NCBI GenBank assembly: GCA_023393125.1
Contig: JAEWMQ010000095.1
Span: forward strand, 248,001 to 312,000
Source of the DNA: Bacillota bacterium
GTDB lineage: Bacteria > Bacillota > Clostridia > Lachnospirales > Cellulosilyticaceae
Direction of reading: 5' to 3'
DNA: 64,000 nucleotides
The stretch's first letter is position 1; the number at the start of each line of letters is the position of its first letter. The notes beneath the pieces are model-generated. The model saw only the letters and a list, made by a program, of their open reading frames with translations, did not search any database and had not been told where the DNA came from. A program made the translations under genes and the position numbers. Shown in pieces: positions 17,633 through 26,588 of this stretch.

Positions 17633-18634
17633 ATGAAAAGAATCGTTGGTGTAAGAACACTTAAGACAGGTTTAGGAGCAGCTATTGCTATGGTTATAGC
17701 AGAGCTTATAGGGCTTAAGTATATGGCTTCCGCTGGAGTTATTACAATTTTAAGTATACAAAGTACAAAGAAGGAGTCTATGCAAATAGCTATAAGAAGG
17801 TTTATTGCTACTTGTGTGGCCTTATTAATAGGAAGTGTTTTGTTTCAGGCATTAGGTTTTACACCTTTTGTATTTGGTTTGTACTTGATATTCTTTATTC
17901 CTATAGCTGCTAGATTTAAAATGACAGAAGGTATTGTTCCGGCATCTGTTTTAGTGACGCATTTATTAGGAGAACAAAGTACAAGTATGAGCTTAATAGG
18001 TAATGAACTTTTATTAATGCTTGTGGGAGCAGGAGTAGCTTTAGTACTTAATCTCTATATGCCTAGTATAGAAACGGAGCTTTTAAAAGATAAGCGTGCC
18101 ATAGAAGAAGAAATGTCTCAGCTCTTTAACTATATGGCGGATTTTTTAGAAGGAAAAAGCACATCTATTGAAATAGAACCATCCATGAAGCAGCTAGAAA
18201 TGCATCTTGTAAATGGTGAAAAAAGAGCGCATCGTAATGCGAATAATTACTTTTTTAACTTTGATTCTCCTTATGAAAAATATTTTAATATGAGAAGTAG
18301 TCAGTTTCAGGTGCTTCAATATATGTTAAGGCATTTTGAATATCTCTTTATGACTGTAGAGCAAGGCTATGAAGTGGCGGCATTTACAAGACGCGTGGCA
18401 GACTCTGTCAAAGGCAAGGTAAAAGTAGAAGTGGTCTTAGATGAATTAGTCGCTTTAAAAGAAGGTTTCAAGCAAAGTACACTTCCAAGCTCAAGAGAAG
18501 AATTTGAAAATAGAGCCTTGCTGTATCAATTTTTAAATGATATGGAACACTTTTTAGATATGAAAAAAGCTTTTAAGGATAAGTTGACGGAGAAGGAAAG
18601 AAAAGAATATAACAGCTACTACGATATAAATTAA
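17633..18634 (+). CDS. aromatic acid exporter family (ArAE_1) membrane protein
   Basis: 333 residues. The N-terminal half has four to five helices with GVRTLKTGLGAAIAMVIAEL and the family-like SIQSTKKESMQIAIRRF loop. The C-terminal half (about 150-333) is a soluble helical domain of the ArAE_1_C kind with NNYFFNFDSPYEKYFNMRS. Such proteins are annotated as putative aromatic acid or fusaric-acid-like exporters, but function is unproven in Firmicutes. ATG 17633 has AAGGAGGAAGG upstream. It lies between the tRNAs and spoIIE and probably has its own promoter. Confidence 0.85.
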   Translation: MKRIVGVRTLKTGLGAAIAMVIAELIGLKYMASAGVITILSIQSTKKESMQIAIRRFIATCVALLIGSVLFQALGFTPFVFGLYLIFFIPIAARFKMTEGIVPASVLVTHLLGEQSTSMSLIGNELLLMLVGAGVALVLNLYMPSIETELLKDKRAIEEEMSQLFNYMADFLEGKSTSIEIEPSMKQLEMHLVNGEKRAHRNANNYFFNFDSPYEKYFNMRSSQFQVLQYMLRHFEYLFMTVEQGYEVAAFTRRVADSVKGKVKVEVVLDELVALKEGFKQSTLPSSREEFENRALLYQFLNDMEHFLDMKKAFKDKLTEKERKEYNSYYDIN

Positions 18635-18637
18635 GCA

Positions 18638-18787
18638 TTCGACAGGATTAATAGGAGTATAAAGATTAGAAAAGCTTTTCCTGGGAAATACTCACTCTTT
18701 CATTTATAAATCAATAAAATATGTCGCAAAATTTTTTTTGATACTTACCAAATATTTACAAAAATCTAACCTTGCTGTTTGTATAAT
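18638..18787 (+). promoter_or_regulatory. spoIIE promoter region with Spo0A boxes and 21-bp spacer
   Basis: TTTACA (18755-18760) and TATAAT (18782-18787) are separated by 21 nt, the unusual spacing of Spo0A-activated sigma-A promoters such as B. subtilis spoIIE and spoIIG. A TGTCGCA sequence (18722-18728) matches the 0A box TGTCGAA at six of seven positions, and TTCGACA (18638-18644) is a perfect 0A box on the other strand. This supports activation by phosphorylated Spo0A at the onset of sporulation. Confidence 0.7.
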
Positions 18788-18816
18788 TAATATTGCTGCA
18801 GGAGGGAGAGATAAAG

Positions 18817-21174
18817 TTGATTAATACAGAAGAGAAAAAAAAGATAGCAGTAGGTGAGTTGTTAAAAGGAATTAATTGGATCACGGTGATGCTATGTTGT
18901 ATGGCATTTTTTATGGGGAGAATTCAGCTATTTGGTAGTTTTTATACGTTGGGTATCGCTTATGTAGGTGCTATGTATTTGAATAGGCAGACTAGAAGAT
19001 GGGCGGCTATTCTAGGTGTTTTAGGCTTGCTTTCAGTTGGAAGGTTAGATACTACTTTAGTTAAATACATACTCATACTTTTGCTGTTAATGGGTTTTCG
19101 CTTAGGAATGCAATTTTTTGGTAGTCAATGTAATGCAAAGAATCAAGCTGTTTTGACGGGACTAAGTACACTCATTATTTCCCTTATGTCACTACTTTTA
19201 GGACAAACTACGATATTTAGCATGGCAGTATGTTTATTAGAAACAGCTGTGGCCATGGGACTTGTAATGATATTAGCCTATAGTATTGAGGTGTTAGATA
19301 AGAAGAGAACGACACCTTTAACTCAAAATGAAATGGCCAGCATGAGCTTCCTAATAGCAGGACTTTTAGGAGGAATGATGGATTTTTATATGGTAGTACC
19401 TTTGTTTGAAAAAGTTTACTTCAAAGATGTCCTCATATTTGTATTAATGCTTTCTGTTATTTTTCTAGGAGGCATGAGCAGTGGCATTATTATGACCTTA
19501 ATGATTAGTACTGTCTTAGTGATTATTGGTTATATGCCTACACAGTTTGTAGCTATTTATTTGTTTGCGGCACTTATTGGAGGTTTATTCTACTTTTTAG
19601 ATCGTGTAGGAATTGTCTTTGCATCCGGATTAGGCCTACTTTTGGGTTTTGCATTATTTAATCAGAGAATAATAGACGTTCCCATTGTTGGCGCTTATGT
19701 AGGAGCAATAATCATAAGTTTAAGTATACCTAGAAGTTATTTTGGCCTAGGGGACTGGTTTGGATATGGTATGGACGTAGATGAGGAAAAACATTTGATA
19801 CATGTTCAAGCTATTATTACAGAGAGGCTGAATCATTTCTCAAAGGCTTTTAATGACTTAAGTAAAACCTTTGAGCGTATCTCTGATAAAGAAATTCATT
19901 TCGGGCAAGCAGAGATTAAAAATATGATAGAAGATACTGGTGAATGTATTTGTCAAAAATGCTCTATGAAACATTTTTGCTGGAAGGATTATCTTAAAGA
20001 TACCTATACCTATAGCTATGAAATGCTGGAAACTATAGAGAAAAAAGGATGTATTACAGTAGCTGACATCCCTGAAAAATTTAAGAATTCGTGTGTTAAT
20101 GCAGAAAGCTTTGCCTTTACTTTAGGATTTAAGATGGATTTATTTAAACTCAGACGTCAATGGCAAAAGCGTTTTGTAGAAACTAGGGGACTTATTAGTC
20201 AGCAGTTTGAAGCTATTTCTGAAAGTGTTAAAAAATTATCATCGGATATTCAAAGCGAATTTTATTTTAATAAAGAAGATGAAAGAAATATTAGAGAGCA
20301 ACTGCATATTAAAGGGATTCGTACGAAAGATATTATGGTACTTGAGAATAATGGGCGTAAAGAAGAGATCCATATCTATGTACATTATAAGGGAGAAGTG
20401 GATTTAAAGGAGCGATTAATGCAGGGCATTCAAGAGGCCCTAGACTTAAAAGTGGATGTCATTAAATATGAATATCATATAGAAGAAAAATATTGCTACT
20501 TTAAATTAGGAGTTAAAAAGCAATTTAATATTACAGCAGGTGCAGCAGTGGCCGCTAAAGGCGATATATCAGGAGATGTTTATAGCTTTATGGAGCTTAC
20601 AAGCGGCAAATACCTTTTGGCCTTAGCTGATGGCATGGGCAGTGGTAAGCTTGCTAATGAAGAAAGTACAGCTACTATTGAACTTCTAGAAAGCTTTATG
20701 GAGTCAGGCTTTAAAAATGAAGTGGCGGTTAAAATGATTAACTCAGCCTTAGTACTCAAATCAGATCTAGAAAACTTTTCTACCATGGATATTACCTTGG
20801 TAGATGAATATACAGGAATAGCAGAATTTCTAAAACTAGGAGCTTCTACTAGCTTCTTAGTACGCGGAGAAGAAGTAACAACGATTAAAGCCAGTAGCTT
20901 CCCTATTGGTATTTTGGACCGAGTTGACATTGTAAGTTGCAAGAAGCAACTTAAAGATGGTGATGTGGTCATCATGGTAACAGACGGTATTTTAGAAAGT
21001 AAAAATGATTTCCTTAATAAAGAAGAAACCTTTAAACACTTTATAAGAGAAGCAAAAAGTAATAATCCCCAATATTTAGCAAGTTATTTGCTAGAGAAGA
21101 CGAAGAATCTTCTAGTGGGGGAAGAAAATGATGATATGACCATCATCGTAGCAAGAGTATGGAAACAATGCTGA
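18817..21174 (+). CDS. spoIIE: stage II sporulation protein E, PP2C phosphatase
   Basis: Membrane phosphatase that dephosphorylates SpoIIAA to release sigma-F in the forespore and takes part in asymmetric septation. About ten helices fill residues 20-310, a cytoplasmic linker and coiled region spans 320-570 including a Cys cluster CICQKCSMKHFC, and the C-terminal PP2C domain (about 575-785) has LADGMGSGKLA, MVTDGILESKND and NDDMTIIVARVW. I chose TTG 18817 (MINTEEKKK) because AGGAGGGAG lies 8-12 nt upstream; TTG 18793 lies ahead of that site. The promoter has the Spo0A-type 21-bp spacer. Length 785 is normal. Confidence 0.95.
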   Translation: MINTEEKKKIAVGELLKGINWITVMLCCMAFFMGRIQLFGSFYTLGIAYVGAMYLNRQTRRWAAILGVLGLLSVGRLDTTLVKYILILLLLMGFRLGMQFFGSQCNAKNQAVLTGLSTLIISLMSLLLGQTTIFSMAVCLLETAVAMGLVMILAYSIEVLDKKRTTPLTQNEMASMSFLIAGLLGGMMDFYMVVPLFEKVYFKDVLIFVLMLSVIFLGGMSSGIIMTLMISTVLVIIGYMPTQFVAIYLFAALIGGLFYFLDRVGIVFASGLGLLLGFALFNQRIIDVPIVGAYVGAIIISLSIPRSYFGLGDWFGYGMDVDEEKHLIHVQAIITERLNHFSKAFNDLSKTFERISDKEIHFGQAEIKNMIEDTGECICQKCSMKHFCWKDYLKDTYTYSYEMLETIEKKGCITVADIPEKFKNSCVNAESFAFTLGFKMDLFKLRRQWQKRFVETRGLISQQFEAISESVKKLSSDIQSEFYFNKEDERNIREQLHIKGIRTKDIMVLENNGRKEEIHIYVHYKGEVDLKERLMQGIQEALDLKVDVIKYEYHIEEKYCYFKLGVKKQFNITAGAAVAAKGDISGDVYSFMELTSGKYLLALADGMGSGKLANEESTATIELLESFMESGFKNEVAVKMINSALVLKSDLENFSTMDITLVDEYTGIAEFLKLGASTSFLVRGEEVTTIKASSFPIGILDRVDIVSCKKQLKDGDVVIMVTDGILESKNDFLNKEETFKHFIREAKSNNPQYLASYLLEKTKNLLVGEENDDMTIIVARVWKQC

Positions 21175-21179
21175 TAGCA

Positions 21180-21221
21180 AGCCTTCATGAAAGTTAATCT
21201 AACTTTCATGAAGGCTTTTTT
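21180..21221 (+). terminator. intrinsic terminator of spoIIE
   Basis: AGCCTTCATGAAAGTTA and TAACTTTCATGAAGGCT form a perfect 17-bp stem followed by six T. It marks the left boundary of the accessory island. Confidence 0.93.
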
Positions 21222-21277
21222 GAATGGTGAAAAATTGTATATCAGATTTGCAAGAAGAAATATACAGAATAATAAAA

Positions 21278-21306
21278 TTGCATATATAATTCCGCTAATT
21301 TAATAT
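21278..21306 (+). promoter_or_regulatory. candidate promoter of the first immunity-like gene
   Basis: TTGCAT (21278-21283), 17-nt spacer, TAATAT (21301-21306), about 90 nt ahead of ATG 21395. Confidence 0.4.
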
Positions 21307-21394
21307 ATAATGTTCTTGAAATTAAAAAATAAAGGAAGATGTAGGATGTTTCAGCATTTAATAGAGTGATTGAGTAGAAAAAAGGAGCAGATAT

Positions 21395-21865
21395 ATGCTT
21401 AAGTTTAAGATAGAAAAAATATATAGTTGGTGTGACTATTGGGAAGGCGTTATTGACGAATTAAAGGACTGCTATTGGATTATATCGAAATACGGTAGCT
21501 TCAATGACGACTTAGAGATTAAATATCTCCATATTGAAAAAGCATATAATGGATGGCTAGTAGTGGGATGTAGCGAAATGAAAAAAATAATAAACTATAT
21601 AAGGTGGGATGGGGTGATATGTTTTAAAGGCAAGAAGTCAGCATATAAATCTATTTTATACGCTGTGGCTTCGGAGTTTGAAAACCCTGCTTATATTCAA
21701 AGAAAACTAAATCCCATAAACACTCAATTTGAAGCTGTTGAAATACAATTTTATATGTACCAACAAGATGATTGTTCACAAAAAGCAATTTGTTATACAA
21801 CAATTTGCAGTGTGATTATTAAAAAATCCTTCGAAAAGTTTTCATTGATTGAAAACAAGTTATAA
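21395..21865 (+). CDS. immunity-like protein, family A (intact copy)
   Basis: 156 residues from ATG 21395, with AAAGGAG upstream. It shares a pattern with several other reading frames in this island: an N-terminal ELKDCYWIISKYGSF-like segment, a middle VICFKGKKSAYKSIL, and a late NTQFEAVEIQFYMYQQDD. The related ORF at 39886 has ELKHCYWVINKYDSYYY, LICFEGDKSEFNKVV and NTNLENAEIKAYIYNDD. Location beside RHS debris suggests a toxin-neutralising immunity protein, but no named immunity family is recognised. Small, soluble, without membrane segments. Confidence 0.65.
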   Translation: MLKFKIEKIYSWCDYWEGVIDELKDCYWIISKYGSFNDDLEIKYLHIEKAYNGWLVVGCSEMKKIINYIRWDGVICFKGKKSAYKSILYAVASEFENPAYIQRKLNPINTQFEAVEIQFYMYQQDDCSQKAICYTTICSVIIKKSFEKFSLIENKL

Positions 21866-21908
21866 ACGAAGTAAGCTTTGAAAAAATGGGTTTATAGGAA
21901 GTCTAGAA

Positions 21909-22031
21909 ATGGTTAGCAAAGAAGAAATAAATACAATAAATAGGCATTTAATGAGGGGAAAGATTAAGGCATTAATATATAGTGAAACGGAAGAAGATAA
22001 TGAGAACTATTGGAATGCAATTTATATATAA
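21909..22031 (+). pseudogene. C-terminal fragment of a family-A immunity-like gene
   Basis: A 40-codon frame (MVSKEEINTINRHL then GKIKALIYSETEEDNENYWNA) matches only the last third of family A (compare ENAEIKAYIYNDDALKW). The rest of the gene is missing and no ribosome binding site is evident. I read it as a truncated relic of a further copy. Confidence 0.5.
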
Positions 22032-22078
22032 ATGCCCTAGTAAGGTTAAGGTAGAATTTGTGTAGCATTTTGAGAACC

Positions 22079-22475
22079 CTAGCGTCGTATACTTATGATG
22101 CATTGGGCACTAGAAAAACTATGAATGTAATAATATGAATAGGTTAACTTTTATTAGAGAAAGGGAACACAAGAATAAGTTATGAATATGACTATGATAA
22201 TTACATTACTAAAGTAAATAATGGTCAAGACATTATTGATTACACATATGATAGTCAAGGTATACGAATAGGAAAAAGTTACAATTATATTATGTACTCC
22301 AAATAAAAGAGGTAGAGTGTTAGGTTTTGGAGGTGCACCTCATGAGGGTGAACCCGGAGATAATTAACAGTTATTTAGGATGGATTACCATAGTGATCAT
22401 GGACAAACAACTTCCCAGTATTACTGGAAGGATGCAAGCTTTCATTTTCATATAGGTAAAGAACCTAAACCTTAG
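22079..22475 (+). pseudogene. degraded RHS/YD-repeat toxin gene with C-terminal toxin tail
   Basis: Three pieces remain. From 22088 the frame reads YTYDALGTRKTMN, a classical YD repeat, then TGA. From 22166 the same frame reads TRISYEYDYDN and IIDYTYDSQGIR, two more YD units, ending at TAA near 22306. In a second frame from about 22300 it reads TPNKRGRVLGFGGAPHEGEP, an in-frame TAA, then MDYHSDHGQTTSQYYWKDAS and FHFHIGKEPKP to TAG 22473. The last part looks like the variable toxin tail with several His and Asp residues. Two stops and one frameshift make it a pseudogene. Confidence 0.75.
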
Positions 22476-22489
22476 AATGGGGGAAATAT

Positions 22490-23076
22490 ATGAGACATAT
22501 AAGAATAGTTGATACACCTAGTTATGAAGGGAATGGAACAAGAGATTCTTATTCTATAGTTATTTTAAGACTATTATAGATAGATTAGAGGAGTGTCATT
22601 GGATTGCAATAAGTGATTTTCTAAGTGGTAGATCCGAAGTGCTAGATATTTTAGATGAATTTGAAAAAAATGGGCTTGATTTTCATCAAGAAGCCATTTG
22701 TGATGAGTATATAGAGAAAGAATATAGATTATACAATTGCTCTTTTATGAAGAAGTATAGTCGACTAGCAAATAATGATTGGGGAGATTTATTATGTTTT
22801 AAAGGAAATCCAACGAAGTTTAGGGAAATAGTAGACAGTATGACTAGTATGCATTTAAGGGAATATAATTGGAATTGGGAAAATCCAATAAGTCCTAAAG
22901 ATTTGATTGAAATGCAGGGTATTTTTAAGGATGTTGATTTATTGGCATACTTTTATAATGTTGATGGGGCATATTGGGGAATGATGAGTAACTATCATGA
23001 ATTAATAGAAATAGTGATACAGAATGTCAATCAAATGAAAGGGATAGAAGTGAAGGAAGTGGATGTAAGCCTATAA
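22490..23076 (+). pseudogene. family-A immunity-like gene split by a frameshift
   Basis: ATG 22490 with GGGGGAAA before it reads MRHIRIVDTPSYEGNGTRDS and stops at 22579. In another frame the sequence continues SYFKTIIDRLEECHWIAISD through GTG 22639 to the stop at 23076, ending IEMQGIFKDVDLLAYFYNVD and NQMKGIEVKEVDVSL. One indel near 22545-22560 joins the two into a protein like the other family-A members (ECHWIAI compares with HCYWVIN). The intact 145-codon part could still be made from GTG 22639. It directly follows the toxin tail, the classical immunity position. Confidence 0.65.
22901..23054 (+). repeat. 154-bp direct repeat, copy 1
   Basis: Aligns without gaps to 39685-39838; by hand I count 143 of 154 identical bases. 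It encodes the last third of the immunity-like protein. The two copies flank the DUF4132-MoxR-VWA-SWIM operon. Confidence 0.9.
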
Positions 23077-23091
23077 TGTTTAATCTTTACG

Positions 23092-23141
23092 GAGGCTATT
23101 TCTAATACCGACAGACGTTGGTGCTAGAAATAGCTTTTTTT
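23092..23141 (+). terminator. intrinsic terminator before the DUF4132 operon
   Basis: GCTATTTCTA and TAGAAATAGC pair around a 21-nt loop, followed by seven T. Confidence 0.8.
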
Positions 23142-23235
23142 ATGGGAAAAATTATTTTTTTAATATAAAAAATATAATGAAAATATTGTATAATCAAAAC
23201 AAGTGCTATTTAAAATCAAAATAGGAGGAGAACAG

Positions 23236-26200
23236 GTGGAATCAAAAGAGGAGCTTTTTAATGAAATATATCTTAGGATGCATTTAAGCAGTATTGAAGA
23301 AAAGATAAGAAAAGACATTGTTTCATATTTAAATGGGGAAAGTGAGCAGATTGTTTTACCTAAGGTGCAATATCAGGTTGATAATTTTCTTTTTTATCTG
23401 CTAGCTAATTATATTGATACAGAGCAGGGGGATTTAGCCAAGAGGGGATATTATGCGGCATCCTTATTAGATATACCAGGACTTATTAGAAGGAATCGAT
23501 ATAGGAATGAACGTTATGAGTTATATCATAAAGTAGGCATTGATAAAGACATAGTAATAGAAGACGTTTCTTCAACTATTTCAAATTTATTAAACTCAAG
23601 TCCAAGGGATATCTTAAGCTTTTTGCAAAAAGAAATAAGTAATTTTAATCTGAAAGAAAAATCCTTACTAGGCTCTTTAATGAAATGTTATGGTGAAGAG
23701 ATAAGGGTTTACTTTAAAGCTAAAGAAGGGAAAGAGGGAAGCGAAGCCGAGATCATACTAGGCCACGCATTAAGTATTACAGCAGGCAGTCAAGAATCAG
23801 AAAAAAGGGAAAGGGCAATTAGACGATTAGAAGAAGATTTATTAATGATATTACCTAAGCTGTATTCCACACAAGAGTTAGAAGCAGCTTGTGAGACTTA
23901 CCTACCGAGTACTTCGGAAGTCATTAAAAGTATATGTCATAAAGGGAGGGGGGTATTTACAAATCACGAAAAAGAGAAATCGGTATTAATAAAAGGACAA
24001 GCTAAAATACTAAAAAAACTGACACTGGCAGTAGGTATGACTTTTTATAAAGAATCCCATAAGCTTAGTGACATTTTAAAAGTGCAAATGGGCTTAACAG
24101 GGGCCTATTCTTGTGAACAAATGTTTATGAATTTTGGTATTGAAGAGGCAAGTAAAATGCTTAGTGAGTTAATTGAAACTTTGAAGATGCCTATGGCATT
24201 TGGAACAGGCTATTATAGTGAAAAGATGTTAAGAAGACCTTTTAGTGAAGAGGGGGCTTGGTATGAGAAGAAACTAAGAAGTCTTTATGATGAAGATGTT
24301 TTGGCTTTTAAAGAGGCTTTTGAGTCTTTAAAGCAAACCAAGCAAATAGGAGCACTTACCCTATTTGCACTTCTTAGAAAATATGGAGAGCCTATGGATG
24401 AAAGAAATATAGGGGATTTAGAAGCTATTTTACCGTTCACAGCCAATGAAGAGATTAATAAGTGGCAGAGAAATAAGAACTGCCAGGAGTATCAAGGGCC
24501 ACTTGCTCTTTATGAAGTGTCTAAGGAAGCTAGGGCTTACATCAGCAAAGCGTTAGCAGATGAAGCGTTAATAAATATTTTAACCAACTTAGAAGCAGCC
24601 AGCCAGCTTTTTTATACAGAAGTTAAGGGGAATATTTTAGAAGAGGCCACCAGGTATTTTGATGTAAAAGTGCTAATAGAGGTGGGGGTAGAAAGAGAAA
24701 ATGGCTTATCGAAAACAGTACTTTTAGACTTTATTAAACTCCATTTAAAAGAAGCAGATGAGGTATTAAGAGAAAAAATTGAAGCTGGTAAAGACGTAGT
24801 CATGAAATATATGACGCTCTTATATACAAATCCTATTGGCATGAAAGATGAGACGCTAGTCCAAGGATTTAATCATCGTCTGAAATCAGTGATTAATTTT
24901 ATGGAAGATTTCGTGAAGGATCGAGAAGAGCAGGTAAGGGGAGAATTTGAGAATTTACGAAAGGTTAAAAACAAAAATATGCAGGAAGCACTGCAACGGT
25001 TAGAGAAAAGATGGGATGCTCAAAAATGTGCAGCATATATTGCTTCCCTACAAAGTTTAGAGGAGGTAGCCAAGTACATAGAAGCAGTTTATAACCCAAG
25101 TAATGATAAGTTTATTCCTTATTTAGACCAAGTATTTTTTTCTGATATTAAGGATAAAGAGGGAGCTATAGTACCAGCTATTGTACTTAAGTATTATCTT
25201 TCAGAGTATATGCTTTTAAAAGAAATCTATGTGATAGAGGCTTGTGAATGTATCAAGACTTTTATAAGTACCAAGGCGTTACAGAGTTTGACACGTAGCT
25301 TATATGAGTTATGGTTGCAAGATGGTGCAGATACAAAGCAGAAGAATGTGATTCTTTTGTATGCACTGAATGGAGGACCAGAAGATATTACAAAGCTGAA
25401 AAAGCAAATTGATGATTGGACGGAGCATTCAAGGGGAGCATTAGCAGCTTTTGCTGTAACGTCTATGGCTATGAACGGCAGTAACTTAGCACTCATGTTA
25501 ACGGATAGCATTGGTCATAAGTACAAAAATAAGCAGGTGAAAGGGGCTGCTCAAGCTGCTATGGACTACGTAGCACAGGTAAGAGGAGTGTCTAAAGAAA
25601 CCTTAGCAGATAGGATTGTACCAACTTTAGGTTTTAATACCAATAGGGAGATCATTCTAAATTATGGTTCTAGAAGTTTTAAAGGGATATTGACACCTGA
25701 ACTAGAGGTATTACTTTATGATCCAAACAGTAAGCAAATAAAAAGCTTGCCTAAGCCTAATAAAGAAGATGACCTTGAACAAGCAGAAGTAGCAAAGGAA
25801 ACATTCAAAGGTCTTAAAAAACAAGTAAAGATAGTTATTACAGCTCAAAAGTTGAGGCTTTCTAAAGCCATAATGACAGGAAGACGTTGGAATAGAGAGG
25901 ACTGGCAAAGGTTATTTGTTGAAAATCCTATTATGAATGGCTTTGCTATGAGCTTGATTTGGGCTGAATGTGATCAAGAGGGAACAATACGAGGCACTTT
26001 TAGATACATGGAAGATGGTAGTTTGAATACAGTAGAGGAAGAAGAATATAGCGTTGGTGAAGAAAGTTTTATTACTTTAGTTCATCCCATTGAATTAGAA
26101 CCAGAGGTTATTAGTGCATGGAAACAGCAATTAGAAGATTATGAAGTGGTTCAGTCTATTGAGCAGTTAGCTTTGCCATGTTATACCCTGACAGAAGAAG

Positions 26201-26583
26201 AAAAAAGGGCTAAAAGCATTACCCGTTTCAAGGATAAAAAAGTTTACTTTGGCACTATTCTTGGCATGATGGATAAATATGAGTGGCAGAAGACCTCTAT
26301 TGTGGATGGTGGTGGCTATGAGGGTTATTATTTTGAAGATGAGGTGTCTGGCATAGGGATAAAATTGAATCTAGACATGGTTTTTATAGGCATAGAAGCT
26401 ACTGCTGAAGTTAAATTACAAGAGATGCTTTTCTATAAAAAAGGAACTATTGAATATGGCAGTTATCGTTATAATGATGTGACAGACAAAAACTGTATTG
26501 TGCCTTTGCAAGTGCCAGCTAAAATACTTAGCTTTGCACTAATGATAGGTGAACTGATTGTAGCAAAAGAAATAGAGGGGTGA
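23236..26583 (+). CDS. DUF4132 protein, first of a tandem pair
   Basis: A 1115-residue soluble protein with a C-terminal DUF4132 region related to E. coli MolR/YehI. The last 250 residues have FVENPIMNGFAMSLIWAEC, then FRYMEDGSLNTVEEEEYSV, ITLVHP and QQLEDYEVVQSIEQL. The long N-terminal part is all helical with HEAT-like spacing, which may be a protein-interaction solenoid (inference). I chose GTG 23236 since AGGAGGAG is 7 nt away; GTG 23203 precedes that site. It overlaps the next gene's binding region and heads an operon of six genes. Biochemical function unknown. Confidence 0.88.
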   Translation: MESKEELFNEIYLRMHLSSIEEKIRKDIVSYLNGESEQIVLPKVQYQVDNFLFYLLANYIDTEQGDLAKRGYYAASLLDIPGLIRRNRYRNERYELYHKVGIDKDIVIEDVSSTISNLLNSSPRDILSFLQKEISNFNLKEKSLLGSLMKCYGEEIRVYFKAKEGKEGSEAEIILGHALSITAGSQESEKRERAIRRLEEDLLMILPKLYSTQELEAACETYLPSTSEVIKSICHKGRGVFTNHEKEKSVLIKGQAKILKKLTLAVGMTFYKESHKLSDILKVQMGLTGAYSCEQMFMNFGIEEASKMLSELIETLKMPMAFGTGYYSEKMLRRPFSEEGAWYEKKLRSLYDEDVLAFKEAFESLKQTKQIGALTLFALLRKYGEPMDERNIGDLEAILPFTANEEINKWQRNKNCQEYQGPLALYEVSKEARAYISKALADEALINILTNLEAASQLFYTEVKGNILEEATRYFDVKVLIEVGVERENGLSKTVLLDFIKLHLKEADEVLREKIEAGKDVVMKYMTLLYTNPIGMKDETLVQGFNHRLKSVINFMEDFVKDREEQVRGEFENLRKVKNKNMQEALQRLEKRWDAQKCAAYIASLQSLEEVAKYIEAVYNPSNDKFIPYLDQVFFSDIKDKEGAIVPAIVLKYYLSEYMLLKEIYVIEACECIKTFISTKALQSLTRSLYELWLQDGADTKQKNVILLYALNGGPEDITKLKKQIDDWTEHSRGALAAFAVTSMAMNGSNLALMLTDSIGHKYKNKQVKGAAQAAMDYVAQVRGVSKETLADRIVPTLGFNTNREIILNYGSRSFKGILTPELEVLLYDPNSKQIKSLPKPNKEDDLEQAEVAKETFKGLKKQVKIVITAQKLRLSKAIMTGRRWNREDWQRLFVENPIMNGFAMSLIWAECDQEGTIRGTFRYMEDGSLNTVEEEEYSVGEESFITLVHPIELEPEVISAWKQQLEDYEVVQSIEQLALPCYTLTEEEKRAKSITRFKDKKVYFGTILGMMDKYEWQKTSIVDGGGYEGYYFEDEVSGIGIKLNLDMVFIGIEATAEVKLQEMLFYKKGTIEYGSYRYNDVTDKNCIVPLQVPAKILSFALMIGELIVAKEIEG

Positions 26584-26588
26584 GGAAG

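Noticed and set aside
23160..23200. Promoter for the DUF4132 operon
   Set aside because: Two TATAAT sequences occur in an extremely AT-rich tract but no plausible -35 at proper spacing, so I cannot place the promoter.
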